From contig JADCHQ010000025.1 in NCBI GenBank assembly GCA_020248405.1, positions 1-44,706 on the forward strand: DNA of 44,706 nucleotides, written 5' to 3'. The notes under the pieces were generated by a model. It was not told the DNA's origin and made no database searches. It saw only the letters and a program-made list of their open reading frames with translations. Positions 14,387 to 22,454 of the stretch are shown piece by piece; within the stretch, counting starts at the first letter, position 1, and each line of letters begins with the position of its first letter. The position numbers were made by a program, and so were the translations under genes. The stretch is from Rhodocyclaceae bacterium. GTDB taxonomy: Bacteria; Pseudomonadota; Gammaproteobacteria; Burkholderiales; Ga0077523.

Positions 14387-14865
14387 TCACGCGCCGGCGG
14401 CTTCTGGGCCTGGGCTTGATGCTGGCCGTGGCGCCCGCTCGGGCTGGCGCGCTGCGTCCCTTCGGGCTTGGCAGCTTCGAGGAAATCCGCCGCGCCAACG
14501 CCGGCCGCGCCCATGTGGTGGCCTTCTGGTCCGTAACCTGCGCGCCCTGTCACGAGGAAATGCCGGTGTGGCGCGAACTGCGACGGCGCCGGCCCGACGT
14601 GCCGCTGGCTCTGGTGTCCACCGACGGCCTGCCCGAAGCCGCTGGCGTGGAAGCCCGGCTGGCCGAGCATGGCCTTGCCGATGCACCCGCCTGGATCTTT
14701 GCCGACGAGCGCGTGGAGCGGCTGCGCCACAGCATCGACCGCGGCTGGCGGGGTGAACTGCCGCGCACGTACCTGGTGGATGCCAGGGGAGGCACGGAGG
14801 CGCTCACCGGGCGTGTGCAGTGGCACGCCCTGGCCGACTGGCTGGCGCGCGCCCCGGCGCGCTGA
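14383..14865 (+). CDS. Periplasmic TlpA/ResA-type thioredoxin
   Basis: This 160-residue protein starts at GTG 14383 in a GTGA overlap with the propeller gene. A Tat-like or Sec leader (TRRRLLGLGLMLAVAPARA) precedes a thioredoxin fold with the redox motif CAPC (in WSVTCAPCHEEMP) and a cis-Pro region PRTYLVD. It probably reduces or protects the cysteine clusters of the neighbouring protein or supports metal delivery. It is the third gene of a tightly coupled operon with the TonB receptor. Confidence 0.85.
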   Translation: MITRRRLLGLGLMLAVAPARAGALRPFGLGSFEEIRRANAGRAHVVAFWSVTCAPCHEEMPVWRELRRRRPDVPLALVSTDGLPEAAGVEARLAEHGLADAPAWIFADERVERLRHSIDRGWRGELPRTYLVDARGGTEALTGRVQWHALADWLARAPAR

Positions 14866-14869
14866 CACC

Positions 14870-14892
14870 CGCGGCCTTCGCGGGAGGCCGCG
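14870..14892. terminator. Shared terminator hairpin between convergent operons
   Basis: CGCGGCC (14870-14876) pairs with GGCCGCG (14886-14892). It lies exactly between the TlpA stop and the stop of the convergent flavoreductase gene and can serve both strands. Confidence 0.5.
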
Positions 14893-14898
14893 CGCCCC

Positions 14899-15666
14899 TC
14901 AGGCAGCCGCGGCCGAGCCGCCGAAACGTTCGGCCAGGATGCGGCTGGCGGGTACGCCCGCCCCCAGCAGCGTGCCGGTGACCGCCTCCACGAAGGCCGT
15001 GGGCCCGCACACGAGGGCCCGCAAAGGGCTGTGGCCCCACCGAGCCAGTTGTTCGGCCACGGCCCGTTCGTCGAAGCGTCCTTCGTGATCGCCGGGCCGC
15101 TCGGCAGGTCCGCGGGTTGTGGCGATTACCACCCGCAGCGCTGGATCGGCGCGCTCCAGCGCATCCAACTCTTCGGGGTACGCCGCCTCCTCGAAGCGCC
15201 GCACGGAATACAGCAGCAGGGTGGGCATGCCCGGCGCCCGCGCGGCGCGCTCGCGCACCATGGAGAGCAAAGGCGCGATGCCCGAGCCGCCGCCGGCCAG
15301 CAGCAACGGCCCGCGGTCCTCGGGGCGCCACAGGAACACCCCGCCCAGCGGCCCCTTCACCTCGAAGGTGTCGCCCGGCGCTGCCACGTCAACGAACCAG
15401 GGCGACACCTCGCCGCCGGGCAACGACTCCACCAGCAGCTCCGTCTCGGCCGCACCGGGCGCGGAGGCGATGGAGTAGGGGCGCCGGGCGTGGTAGCCGT
15501 CCGCGGCGGTGAGGCGCACGTCCAGGTGCTGGCCGGCCACGTGGGGCGCGGTGGGTGCTCGCAGGAAGATGCTGCGCAGGCGCGGCGTGCGCGCCTGGGT
15601 GCGGGTGATGGTGGCGGCCACCCAGGGCAAGGCCCGCGGCGCGCCGCCAGCGAGCACGGCGCTCAT
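14899..15666 (-). CDS. FAD/NAD(P) oxidoreductase (ferredoxin reductase family)
   Basis: This 255-residue protein starts at ATG 15666 in an ATGA overlap with the molybdoprotein stop. It has the FNR fold: RPYSIASAPG (FAD binding RxYS), GEVSPWFVD, GPLGGVFLW, then the NAD site LLLAGGGSGIAPLLSMVRE and the C-terminal LVCGPTAFVEAVTGTLL. There is no 2Fe-2S motif, so electrons pass to a separate partner, most simply the coupled molybdopterin enzyme. It is cytoplasmic by lack of a signal. Confidence 0.88.
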   Translation of the reverse strand: MSAVLAGGAPRALPWVAATITRTQARTPRLRSIFLRAPTAPHVAGQHLDVRLTAADGYHARRPYSIASAPGAAETELLVESLPGGEVSPWFVDVAAPGDTFEVKGPLGGVFLWRPEDRGPLLLAGGGSGIAPLLSMVRERAARAPGMPTLLLYSVRRFEEAAYPEELDALERADPALRVVIATTRGPAERPGDHEGRFDERAVAEQLARWGHSPLRALVCGPTAFVEAVTGTLLGAGVPASRILAERFGGSAAAA

Positions 15667-16271
15667 GAATCGGAGTCGTAGCGCTGCTCGCGCCACGGGT
15701 CGCCGCGCATGTGATAGCCGCGGGTTTCCCAGAAGCCGGGCTCGTCGCGCTCGGTGAACTGCAGCGCGCGGATCCACTTGGCCGATTTCCACAGGTACAG
15801 GTGCGGCACCAGCAGGCGCGCCGGACCGCCGTGGGCCGCATCCAGGGGTTTGCCCTCATAGCGCAGCGCCACCATGGCCTGGCCGCCCGTGAGGTCGGCC
15901 GTGGGCACGTTGGTGGAGTAGTCGTCGAAGGACCAAGCCAGCGTGAAGGGCGTGGGTGCGGCGAGCCCGGCGGCCGCCAGAATGTGATCCACCAGCACGC
16001 CTTCCCACGGCGTGTCGAACTTCGACCAGGTGGTGACGCAGTGGATGTCGCAGGTGAGGGCCGTCTGGGGCAAGGCGTTGAAGGCCTCCCAGTCCCAGCT
16101 TGCCACCTCGCGCGGGCCCACCTTGAGGGAAAAGCGCCACGCGCGCAGGTCCACCGGCGGCGTGGGGCCTGCGGAGAGCACGGGAAAATCCACCGTGCGC
16201 GACTGGCCGGGCGGCAGCCGCCGCGCCAGGTCGGGGCCCAGGGGGCGGCCGGTGAAGCCTCGAGTGGTCAT
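15663..16271 (-). CDS. Sulfite-oxidase-family molybdopterin protein (YedY-like domain)
   Basis: This 202-residue protein starts at ATG 16271. The molybdopterin fold is indicated by FNALPQTALTCDIHCVTTWSK (the molybdenum-ligand Cys in the C-D-I-H-C region), WEGVLVDHIL, FDDYSTNVP, DAAHGGPARLLVPHLYLWKS, and the C-terminal ETRGYHMRGDPW. Only the single catalytic domain is present and no signal peptide is seen. It forms a two-gene operon with the flavoreductase, suggesting NAD(P)H-driven reduction of an S- or N-oxide or sulfite-type chemistry. Confidence 0.88.
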   Translation of the reverse strand: MTTRGFTGRPLGPDLARRLPPGQSRTVDFPVLSAGPTPPVDLRAWRFSLKVGPREVASWDWEAFNALPQTALTCDIHCVTTWSKFDTPWEGVLVDHILAAAGLAAPTPFTLAWSFDDYSTNVPTADLTGGQAMVALRYEGKPLDAAHGGPARLLVPHLYLWKSAKWIRALQFTERDEPGFWETRGYHMRGDPWREQRYDSDS

Positions 16272-16319
16272 GGCATTTCCCGCGGAGTCGATGATCGAAG
16301 GGCCGGAAGGGTAACGCAT

Positions 16320-16346
16320 CCCGGACGCGGGGTTGCCGCGTCCGGG
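16320..16346 (-). terminator. Strong hairpin between the NmrA and molybdoprotein genes
   Basis: CCCGGACGCGG pairs perfectly with CCGCGTCCGGG (11 bp, loop GGTTG). It lies downstream of the NmrA stop and upstream of the molybdoprotein start on the same strand, so it separates the two units. Confidence 0.6.
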
Positions 16347-16392
16347 TTCGCCGCCGCGCGGCGACCGCCCCGCGCTCAGGCGCGGGCCGGCG

Positions 16393-17247
16393 TCACCGCC
16401 AGGCGTCGGCGTAGTCGCGCGCGAAGGCCGCGAAACTCCGGGGCGCGTGCCCGGTGAGCTGCCGCACATCGTCGCTGGTGCCCGCCGCCCAGCCGTTACG
16501 CACCACATCGTTCAGGCTCGCGAGCCAGTCCACCACCGCCGGCGGTATGCCCATGCTGGTCATGGCTGCCCGGGCCGCCTCCGGCGGCACGTCCACGTAG
16601 CGCACTTCGCGCCCCAGGGCCTGCGACACCGCGGCCATCTGCGCGGCATCGCTGAGCGCCTCCGCGCCAGTGAGGGTGTAGGTCCGGCCGGCGTGGGCGG
16701 CGGGGTTGGTGAGCACCGCCGCCGCCGCCTCGGCGATGTCGCGCACGTCCACCATGGCCGTGGCGCCATCGCCATGGGCGGCGTGGAGCGTGCCGGAGCG
16801 GATCTGGCCGGCGTTGAAATTCACGTGGTTCTGCATGAAGAAGGCGGGCCGCAACAGGGTCCAGGCCATGCCGCTGTTCATCACCAGCCGGTCGATCTCG
16901 CCCTGCAACCGCGCGATGGGCACGGGGCTGTCGGGGTCGGCGCCGGCGGCGGAGGAGCGCACCACGTGGCGAATTCCCGCCCGCCGCGCCGCCTCGAGGG
17001 CGTTGCGTGCCAGCTGCACCTTCTCTGGCACCAGCGGCAGCAGCAGGAACAGGGTGTCGAAGCCGCCCATGGCGGCCTCCAGCGTGTCGGGCCGCGCGAA
17101 GTCGCCCACCACCATGGGTACACCGCCGGTGGTGGCGGCAGGGCGCGAGCGCATGGCGGCGAAGGAGGCGCCGCGGCGCGAGAGTTCAGCCACCAGGGCC
17201 GAGCCGATGGTGCCCGAGGCACCGGTGACGAGAATGCGATTGCTCAT
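16393..17247 (-). CDS. NmrA/QOR2-type NAD(P)-binding protein
   Basis: This 284-residue atypical short-chain dehydrogenase starts at ATG 17247, preceded by AAAGGA. The Rossmann motif TGASGTIGS is at residues 8-16. HVVRSSAAGAD, LRPAFFMQN and the C-terminal helical region follow the NmrA/YtfG pattern. Such proteins act as NAD(P)H sensors or quinone reductases. It is divergent from a LysR regulator across 110 bp and is its most likely target. Confidence 0.85.
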   Translation of the reverse strand: MSNRILVTGASGTIGSALVAELSRRGASFAAMRSRPAATTGGVPMVVGDFARPDTLEAAMGGFDTLFLLLPLVPEKVQLARNALEAARRAGIRHVVRSSAAGADPDSPVPIARLQGEIDRLVMNSGMAWTLLRPAFFMQNHVNFNAGQIRSGTLHAAHGDGATAMVDVRDIAEAAAAVLTNPAAHAGRTYTLTGAEALSDAAQMAAVSQALGREVRYVDVPPEAARAAMTSMGIPPAVVDWLASLNDVVRNGWAAGTSDDVRQLTGHAPRSFAAFARDYADAWR

Positions 17248-17312
17248 GACGTTGTTCCTTTCGGTTGAGTGAAGACGGAGCGCATGGTGACCGGCTAGAG
17301 GGGCAACCGAAA

Positions 17313-17325
17313 GACATAAAATGTC
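17313..17325. promoter_or_regulatory. Palindromic operator candidate between NmrA and LysR genes
   Basis: GACAT-AAA-ATGTC is a perfect dyad in an AT-rich patch, 33 bp before the LysR ATG and 66 bp from the divergent NmrA ATG. Position and symmetry suit LysR binding that controls both promoters. Confidence 0.5.
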
Positions 17326-17357
17326 ACATCACTTTCAACTCATATTTGAAGGTAACC

Positions 17358-18305
17358 ATGCCCAGGCTTGAACGTCTCGTGGCCTTCGTGGAATCCGCCG
17401 CCACCGGAAGCTTCTCGGCCGCGGCGCGCAAACTCGACCTCACGCCGGCGGCGGTGAGCAAGAGCGTGCTCAAGCTCGAAGACGAGCTGGGCCTGCGGCT
17501 GTTCAACCGCTCCACCCGCCAGCTCAGGCTCACACACGAGGGCGAGCGCTTCCTCGCCCGGGTGGCGCCCGGCCTGCGCAGCCTGGACGAGGCGGTGGCC
17601 GAGGTGGCGCAGGGCGCCGGGGTGCCCCGCGGGCGGGTGCGCATTTCCGCGCCGCTGGGCTTCGGGCGGCGCTACGTTATGCCCTGCCTGCCGGGGGTGA
17701 TGGCCCGGCACACGCTGATCCAGGTGGAGTTGAGCCTGACGAACCGCCAGGTGGACCTGGTGGCCGAGGGATTCGACATCGGCGTGCGCGGCGGCGTCCT
17801 GGAAGACTCCGCCCTGGTGGCCCGGCGGGTGGCGCGGCTGCCCCTGGTGCTGGTGGCTTCGCCCGCTTACCTGCGGCGCCGCGGTGCGCCGCAGCGCGAG
17901 GCCGACCTGGCGGGGCACGATCTGGTGGGCGTGCGGCTGGAGTCCGGGGCGGAGATTCCCTTCATGTTCCGCGGCCGTGCGGGCGGCCCGCGCCCCTACC
18001 CGGCCGATGCCGCCCGGCTGTGGCTGTCCGACCCCGAGGCCGCGCTCGATGTGGCGCTGCTGCACGCGGGCATCGCCCAGGCCGGCCTGCATCACGCCAT
18101 GCCGTTCCTGCGCACGGGGCGGCTGAAGGTCCTGCTGGTGGGCGAGCACGATGCGGGTGATCGGGAGATCGCGCTGCACTATCCCCACCGGCAATATCTC
18201 GCGCCGCGCGTGCGGGTGGTGGTGGACGCCCTGCTCGAGGCGCTGTCGGGCCACGAAGACCTCCAGGCGATGCCGGCCAAGCTGCCGCGGGAGTGGCTTG
18301 CCTGA
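17358..18305 (+). CDS. LysR-family transcriptional regulator
   Basis: This 315-residue protein starts at ATG 17358 behind GAAGG. The N-terminal winged HTH reads LERLVAFVESAATGSFSAAARKLDLTPAAVSKSVLKLEDELG, cut here as the diagnostic helices SFSAAARKL and PAAVSKSVLKLE, and it is followed by LFNRSTRQLRLT. A substrate-binding domain with VDLVAEGFDIGVRGG and VARRVARLPLVLVASPAYL follows, the pattern of the DsdC/AaeR-type repressors of oxidoreductase genes. It probably controls the divergent NmrA gene and itself. Confidence 0.9.
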   Translation: MPRLERLVAFVESAATGSFSAAARKLDLTPAAVSKSVLKLEDELGLRLFNRSTRQLRLTHEGERFLARVAPGLRSLDEAVAEVAQGAGVPRGRVRISAPLGFGRRYVMPCLPGVMARHTLIQVELSLTNRQVDLVAEGFDIGVRGGVLEDSALVARRVARLPLVLVASPAYLRRRGAPQREADLAGHDLVGVRLESGAEIPFMFRGRAGGPRPYPADAARLWLSDPEAALDVALLHAGIAQAGLHHAMPFLRTGRLKVLLVGEHDAGDREIALHYPHRQYLAPRVRVVVDALLEALSGHEDLQAMPAKLPREWLA

Positions 18306-18373
18306 GAGGTCGAGGGCGTCGGGCGGCGCCGCCTTCCCGGTCCGGCCGGTGCGACAATGCGCGCCCCGCCGCC

Positions 18374-19312
18374 ATGTCCCATTTCCTGCAGCAACTCTCC
18401 CTGTCCGCGCCGCACTTCACCCTGGTGCTGGCGGGCTTCCTGCTGGCGGCCTCCGGCCGATGGCCCAAGGCGGTGAGCGATGCGCTGGCCATGTTCGTGT
18501 TTTCCGTGGCCGTGCCCGCGCTGCTGTTTCGCCTCATGAGCGATCCGGCGCGCCTGCCGCCGGTGCAGTGGCGGCTGCTGGCGGCATTCTTCGGCGGGTG
18601 CCTGGTGACCTTCGCCCTCGGGCGGCTGACGGGCGCGGCTCTGTTCCGCCTCGACGGCGTGCAGCAATCGGTGTTCGCGCTGGGCGGCGTGTTCTCCAAC
18701 AACGTGCTGCTCGGCATTCCGCTGGCCAAGGCCATGCTGGGCGAGGCTGCGCTGCCCTTCGTGGCGCTGGTGATCGTGTTCAACTCCCTCACGCTGTGGA
18801 CGGTGGCCACGGTGTCGGTGGAATGGGCGCGCCACGGCGCGCTGTCCGCACGCGGCTTCCTGCAAACCGTGCGCAAGGTGCTCACCACCCCGGTGATCGT
18901 GGGCGTGCTGGCGGGCGCGGCGGTGGGCGCCACGGGCATCCGCCTGCCGGCCATGGTGGACGAACCGCTGCGGCTCACCGCCGAGGCCGCGGTGCCGCTG
19001 GCGCTGATCGTGGTGGGCATGGGGCTGGCGCAACACGGCTGGCGCGCGGGCTGGCGGGTGGGCCTGGGCATCACCGCGCTCAAGTTGGTGGTGCAGCCGC
19101 TGGTGGTGCTGGGCGCGGCGCTGTTGCTGGGCCTGCCGCCCCTGGAGCGTCAGGCCGTGGTGCTGCTGGGCTCGCTGGCCGTGGGCGTGAACGTGGCTGT
19201 CATGGCGCACCAGTTCAACGCGCTGCAGGGGCCGGTGGCATCGAGCATGGTGCTGTCCACGGCGTTGTCGGCCTTCACTACGCCCCTGGCCATCGCGCTG
19301 GCGGCGCCCTGA
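18374..19312 (+). CDS. AEC (auxin efflux carrier) family permease
   Basis: This 312-residue membrane protein has about ten helices. The family pattern is recognisable in FVFSVAVPALLFRLM, GGVFSNNVLLGIPLAKAMLG, VEWARHGAL, and VGVNVAVMAHQFNALQG. AEC proteins export organic anions such as malate or malonate. It follows the LysR gene by 68 bp and its stop is 4 bp from the stop of the convergent protease gene. Confidence 0.88.
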   Translation: MSHFLQQLSLSAPHFTLVLAGFLLAASGRWPKAVSDALAMFVFSVAVPALLFRLMSDPARLPPVQWRLLAAFFGGCLVTFALGRLTGAALFRLDGVQQSVFALGGVFSNNVLLGIPLAKAMLGEAALPFVALVIVFNSLTLWTVATVSVEWARHGALSARGFLQTVRKVLTTPVIVGVLAGAAVGATGIRLPAMVDEPLRLTAEAAVPLALIVVGMGLAQHGWRAGWRVGLGITALKLVVQPLVVLGAALLLGLPPLERQAVVLLGSLAVGVNVAVMAHQFNALQGPVASSMVLSTALSAFTTPLAIALAAP

Positions 19313-19316
19313 GCGC

Positions 19317-20420
19317 CTACCGCCGCACGGCCTTCCAGTCCACCTCGAGGGGCGCGAATTGCGTCCCGGCCGGCACCTTGGCCTCCACGGCCGCGAACCG
19401 CTCTTCGCTCGCCGGGTGGGAGGACAGCAGCGCCGGCACGGCGCCGCCCTGGGCCGCGAGCTTGCGGAAGAACACCGCCATGCCGCGCGGGTCGATACCC
19501 GCACGCACCAGCGCCTCCACACCGCGGGCGTCGGCATCGCGCTCCTGCTCCCGTGAAAAGCTCAACCGCGCCAGGTCCCGCGCCCAGGCGGCCGCCACCG
19601 AACCGCCCGCCTCGCCCAGGGCCAGTTGCAGCGCCATGCCCAGGCCGGCGGCCTGCACCAGGCCGCGCAGGCCGTGGCGGCGCTCCACGTGCTGCACCTC
19701 GTGGGCCAGCACGCCAGCCACTTCCTCGGCCCGCTCGGCCTGCTCCAGCAGGCCGGTGTGCAGCACCACGAACCCGCCGGGCATGGCGAAGGCGTTCACC
19801 GAGGCATCCCGGGCCACGTGGAACTCGTAGGGGTAGGGCGACCCGCGGGTGAGGCGCGCGCCGATCTCGCGGATCGCGGGCAGCGCCGGGTGGTCCTCCA
19901 CCAGTTGCAGCGCGGCCTTCTGCTGGGCGGCGGCCGCCTTGCCCAGGGCGATCTCCGTCTCCACGGGGATGCGCGCCACCACCCAGTCCACCACCTGGCC
20001 GCTGAAGACGAGCAGCGCGCCGACCACCAACAGCGGCAGCACCACCAGCGCGGCGATGAGCGTGGCCGACAGCCGGCGCGTGCCACGCCCGGCAGCCGGT
20101 GCGGCGCGGCGAGCGGCCGGCAGGAAAGGCGCCAGGGCGGCGCGGGTGGCGGCGTCGCTCACCACCAGCGCCAGCGTGGCCCCGCCCTCGGTCCACTGCA
20201 GCGTAAGCGTGCCCGCGCCGTAGTCGCTGGCGCGCACCTCCAGGGCGCTCCACGCCACTGGCGCGGCGCTGCGGATGCCCGGCAGTTGCAAGCCCTCGGC
20301 CGCGGCCTGCACCGCCACGGTGACACCGCCAGGCGCGAGGCCGGGGCCGTACAGCAGCCCCGTGCCCTCACCGCTCGCGGGAGCGCCTGTAGCGCTTGCA
20401 GGTTCAGTTTCGACTGGCAT
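19317..20420 (-). CDS. M48-family zinc metalloprotease (HtpX/Oma1-like), membrane anchored
   Basis: This is 367 residues from ATG 20420. An N-terminal beta-rich domain (~110 residues) precedes one transmembrane helix (LIAALVVLPLLVVGALLVFS). The M48 domain follows, with VNAFAMPGGFVVLHTGLL, the zinc motif HEVQH, and the third-ligand region EQERDADARG. The C-terminus LLSSHPASEERFA is standard. It degrades misfolded membrane or periplasmic proteins. No partner gene is adjacent. Confidence 0.9.
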   Translation of the reverse strand: MPVETEPASATGAPASGEGTGLLYGPGLAPGGVTVAVQAAAEGLQLPGIRSAAPVAWSALEVRASDYGAGTLTLQWTEGGATLALVVSDAATRAALAPFLPAARRAAPAAGRGTRRLSATLIAALVVLPLLVVGALLVFSGQVVDWVVARIPVETEIALGKAAAAQQKAALQLVEDHPALPAIREIGARLTRGSPYPYEFHVARDASVNAFAMPGGFVVLHTGLLEQAERAEEVAGVLAHEVQHVERRHGLRGLVQAAGLGMALQLALGEAGGSVAAAWARDLARLSFSREQERDADARGVEALVRAGIDPRGMAVFFRKLAAQGGAVPALLSSHPASEERFAAVEAKVPAGTQFAPLEVDWKAVRR

Positions 20421-20585
20421 TGTTGCCTCAACAGCCGGTTTCAGCGTCGCGCCGCTTCCGGCGCGTCCGCTGCGACGCCGGATCGGACACAGGCATCAAC
20501 GGACAGCAACGAAGTCTTCCGCAAAGACAAAGGTGGAGTAGATCGGCGCGGCTCTTGTTGCTGCGGGGTAGCCATTCAAGAAGGG

Positions 20586-20996
20586 TCACGCCGCACCGCT
20601 CCAGAGGCGGAACTTGACGTGCTTTGAAGCAGACCGGAAGTCGTTGTCTGTACTGAGCAAGACAAGGTCGTGCCTCATGAACAGCTGGATCAGCACCGCG
20701 TTGATCGTTCCAATCTGAACGCCGTTCTTTCGACAAGTATTGCGGACTTCCGCGGCTTCGATGTGGTCGGCGCGATCGGGTTGGAGGAGCGCCAACGCGG
20801 CAAACCTCTCGATCAGCTGGCTACGCGCCTTAGGTCCAGAAAAGCCCTGGAGCAACTCCTGGAGGACCAACCCGGTCGTGAACACCTGGTCCGCGCCTTC
20901 AAGAGCGCTCCGGAGCACTTCTGCAGCCTGGGTGGATGCCCCGGCATCGCGGCGGAAAGCCAGCGACCAGACGGACGTGTCCACGAGCAAACTCAC
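20586..20996 (-). CDS. vapC: PIN-domain ribonuclease toxin (VapC family)
   Basis: This 136-residue protein starts at GTG 20996, overlapping the antitoxin stop by 4 bp. Acidic PIN residues are visible: D in SLLVDTSVWSLAF, E in LVLQELLQGF, D in QPDRADHIEAAEVR, and D in LVLLSTDNDF. VapC toxins cleave tRNA or rRNA. The toxin frame is intact while its antitoxin has lost the N-terminus, so the module may be inactive or tolerated only at low expression. Confidence 0.85.
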   Translation of the reverse strand: MSLLVDTSVWSLAFRRDAGASTQAAEVLRSALEGADQVFTTGLVLQELLQGFSGPKARSQLIERFAALALLQPDRADHIEAAEVRNTCRKNGVQIGTINAVLIQLFMRHDLVLLSTDNDFRSASKHVKFRLWSGAA

Positions 20997-21136
20997 GACT
21001 TGCGGGCTCGTTCTGCCTTGTAGTCGTAGGCGGAGTCCCACTCAAGCTTGCCAAACAGCTCGGCTACTCGCCGCTGTTCGCGCCTGGCAATGAATTCCTG
21101 GAGCGCGCGTGTCACCGCCGCCTTTTTGGTGGGTGA
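20993..21136 (-). pseudogene. vapB: VapB-type antitoxin lacking its N-terminus
   Basis: In frame upstream of the toxin, codons TKKAAVTRALQEFIARREQ, then ELFGKLEWDSAYDYKAERARKS and a TGA overlapping the toxin GTG, match the C-terminal two-thirds of VapB antitoxins. Directly before the T-K-K codons comes an in-frame TAG (21137-21139). No ATG exists, and only GTG 21115 could start a fragment. The DNA-binding N-terminus (about 24 residues) has been replaced by unrelated low-GC sequence, so this is a rearrangement breakpoint. Confidence 0.75.
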
Positions 21137-21178
21137 CTATTGTTGGTGTATGGGAGTCCATATACGAAATTTTAGGCG

Positions 21179-21925
21179 TCAGTCTTTTTTGCCATCTAGC
21201 AGTGCTCTGCGACCATCGTGGGTGAAATCCAAGCTATATCCATCGCCGTCAGAGTTTCGGCGAAGTAGCCTCCTCCGCACAAGTTCTCCAATGTCGTACT
21301 CTGTCTTAACCCGTTTCTCTTTACTCGTGCTAACTAGCTCGGACTCACTTACGGGACTTCCGAGCTCTTCCACTGCCTGTAGAAGCCGAAACTGACTCGG
21401 TTCGAGGCGGTCGTAGAGACGTTCAGCGGGAGATAGCTCTGGCGGGGAAGCAAGGGCCTGCTTGGAATCCAAGGCAGCATTCAATCGCGTAATCTCGTTA
21501 GTCAGTTCTTGCACCTGCCCTGCGTGTGTCCGCTCGCGTTGCACGAACTCTGCACGCAACCTTCGAGACTCCTCAATAGTCAATGGTGTCTCGTCGGCGA
21601 TGCGTTGCTTTGTTTGGTTGATCTCGCGCTGGCGCTTCAAAGTGAATTCATAGATGTAGCGCGCCGGATAGGGATAGAGGAAGACGTAAACGCTCGCGCT
21701 AGCGAGCGGGTAGAAGATGCCGCGGGCAAAGATGCTCCATGCATCGGGAAAGGCGATCTTCTCTATCAAATCGAATGTTTGGGACACACTTGCCGAACTG
21801 AAGAGGATGACCAGGAACTTATAGTTCCAGGCGCACCAAGCGACCGCAAAGCTACCCAGCAGCGGGCTGGCCAGCCGCTCAACAAGTGTCTGCTTGGCCG
21901 AAGTCAACAGGTCGTCGAGAAGCAT
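21179..21925 (-). CDS. Membrane / coiled-coil / winged-helix protein of unknown function
   Basis: This 248-residue protein has two hydrophobic segments (LLGSFAVAWCAWNYKFLVILF and GIFYPLASASVYVFLYPYP), then a charged coiled coil about residues 90-150 (KRQREINQTKQRIA to LTNEITRLNAALD). A C-terminal domain ~residues 165-245 resembles a winged helix (FRLLQAVEELGSPVSESELV, YDIGELVRRRLLRR, then a beta-wing). I do not recognise a named family. Codon use and GC are clearly lower than in neighbours, and it sits in a rearranged patch beside a broken toxin-antitoxin pair and a transposase remnant. Its layout (sensor tail on a membrane anchor) resembles cassette-borne accessory or defence proteins, but that is speculation. 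Confidence 0.65.
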   Translation of the reverse strand: MLLDDLLTSAKQTLVERLASPLLGSFAVAWCAWNYKFLVILFSSASVSQTFDLIEKIAFPDAWSIFARGIFYPLASASVYVFLYPYPARYIYEFTLKRQREINQTKQRIADETPLTIEESRRLRAEFVQRERTHAGQVQELTNEITRLNAALDSKQALASPPELSPAERLYDRLEPSQFRLLQAVEELGSPVSESELVSTSKEKRVKTEYDIGELVRRRLLRRNSDGDGYSLDFTHDGRRALLDGKKD

Positions 21926-21941
21926 GAGTATGAAGTTTAAA

Positions 21942-21948
21942 GCCTAAC
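21942..21948 (-). other. Integron-type core-site match (GTTAGGC on minus strand)
   Basis: On the minus strand GTTAGGC (consensus GTTRRRY) lies 16 bp before the membrane-protein ATG, the position expected for the left boundary of a gene cassette. After its stop, CGCCTAAAA only partly matches the RYYYAAC end of an attC site. No integrase is present in the window. It may be chance. Confidence 0.25.
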
Positions 21949-22091
21949 AAGGCTATCGAGAAAATGCCGCTGACGCGACCAGGCGCTATAGACGAAACGT
22001 CGACCATGATTTCGGCGATCTTTGTGCCGGTCGCGGTGGATTATTCCGATCTTCCGAGGGCATGCGGCGATGGCTGTTTCCACTTCGCCCC

Positions 22092-22223
22092 TCATGTTGC
22101 CGGCCTGAACCACATCAGCTTCTTTATGTTTTGGACAAGAGAGTACAACCGCCACTGCGGCTACACCTTCTTCCGGCTTCGCAGCGTGAATTGGTCGAGC
22201 GCTTTGTCGTGCCGGTAGGCATA
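22092..22223 (-). pseudogene. Transposase C-terminal remnant
   Basis: The minus frame reads YAYRHDKALDQFTLRSRKKV, a TAG (22161-22163), then PQWRLYSLVQNIKKLM. This matches the conserved DDE transposase ending of the type QFTLRG.KV..QW.LY.LVHNI.KI (IS1182/related). It has an internal stop and no N-terminal part, so it is a dead fragment. It belongs to the same low-GC scar as the truncated antitoxin. Confidence 0.5.
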
Positions 22224-22454
22224 CATCCCGCAATCGTTCTCTCTCACTTCGCGTCCTCCCAACACCGATTTTTGGTCCCGAAAACCATCCTCCAACCGCA
22301 CCTGGCTCTAGCAGCCACCGCCCCGCCTCTTCTCACCTTTCCCCGCCAGTCCGCGAGAGGGGCCAACAGCCCCTCAACAACATCCTCACCTCGCCGGTCG
22401 TCGTCAAGCGAGCGACCGGCGCAGCGCAAAAGCCCTCCGGCGGACCCCCATCCC
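22224..22454. other. Gap with no recognisable gene
   Basis: The sequence passes from the low-GC patch back to chromosomal composition around 22260-22300. No ORF with family features is seen on either strand. Confidence 0.4.
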
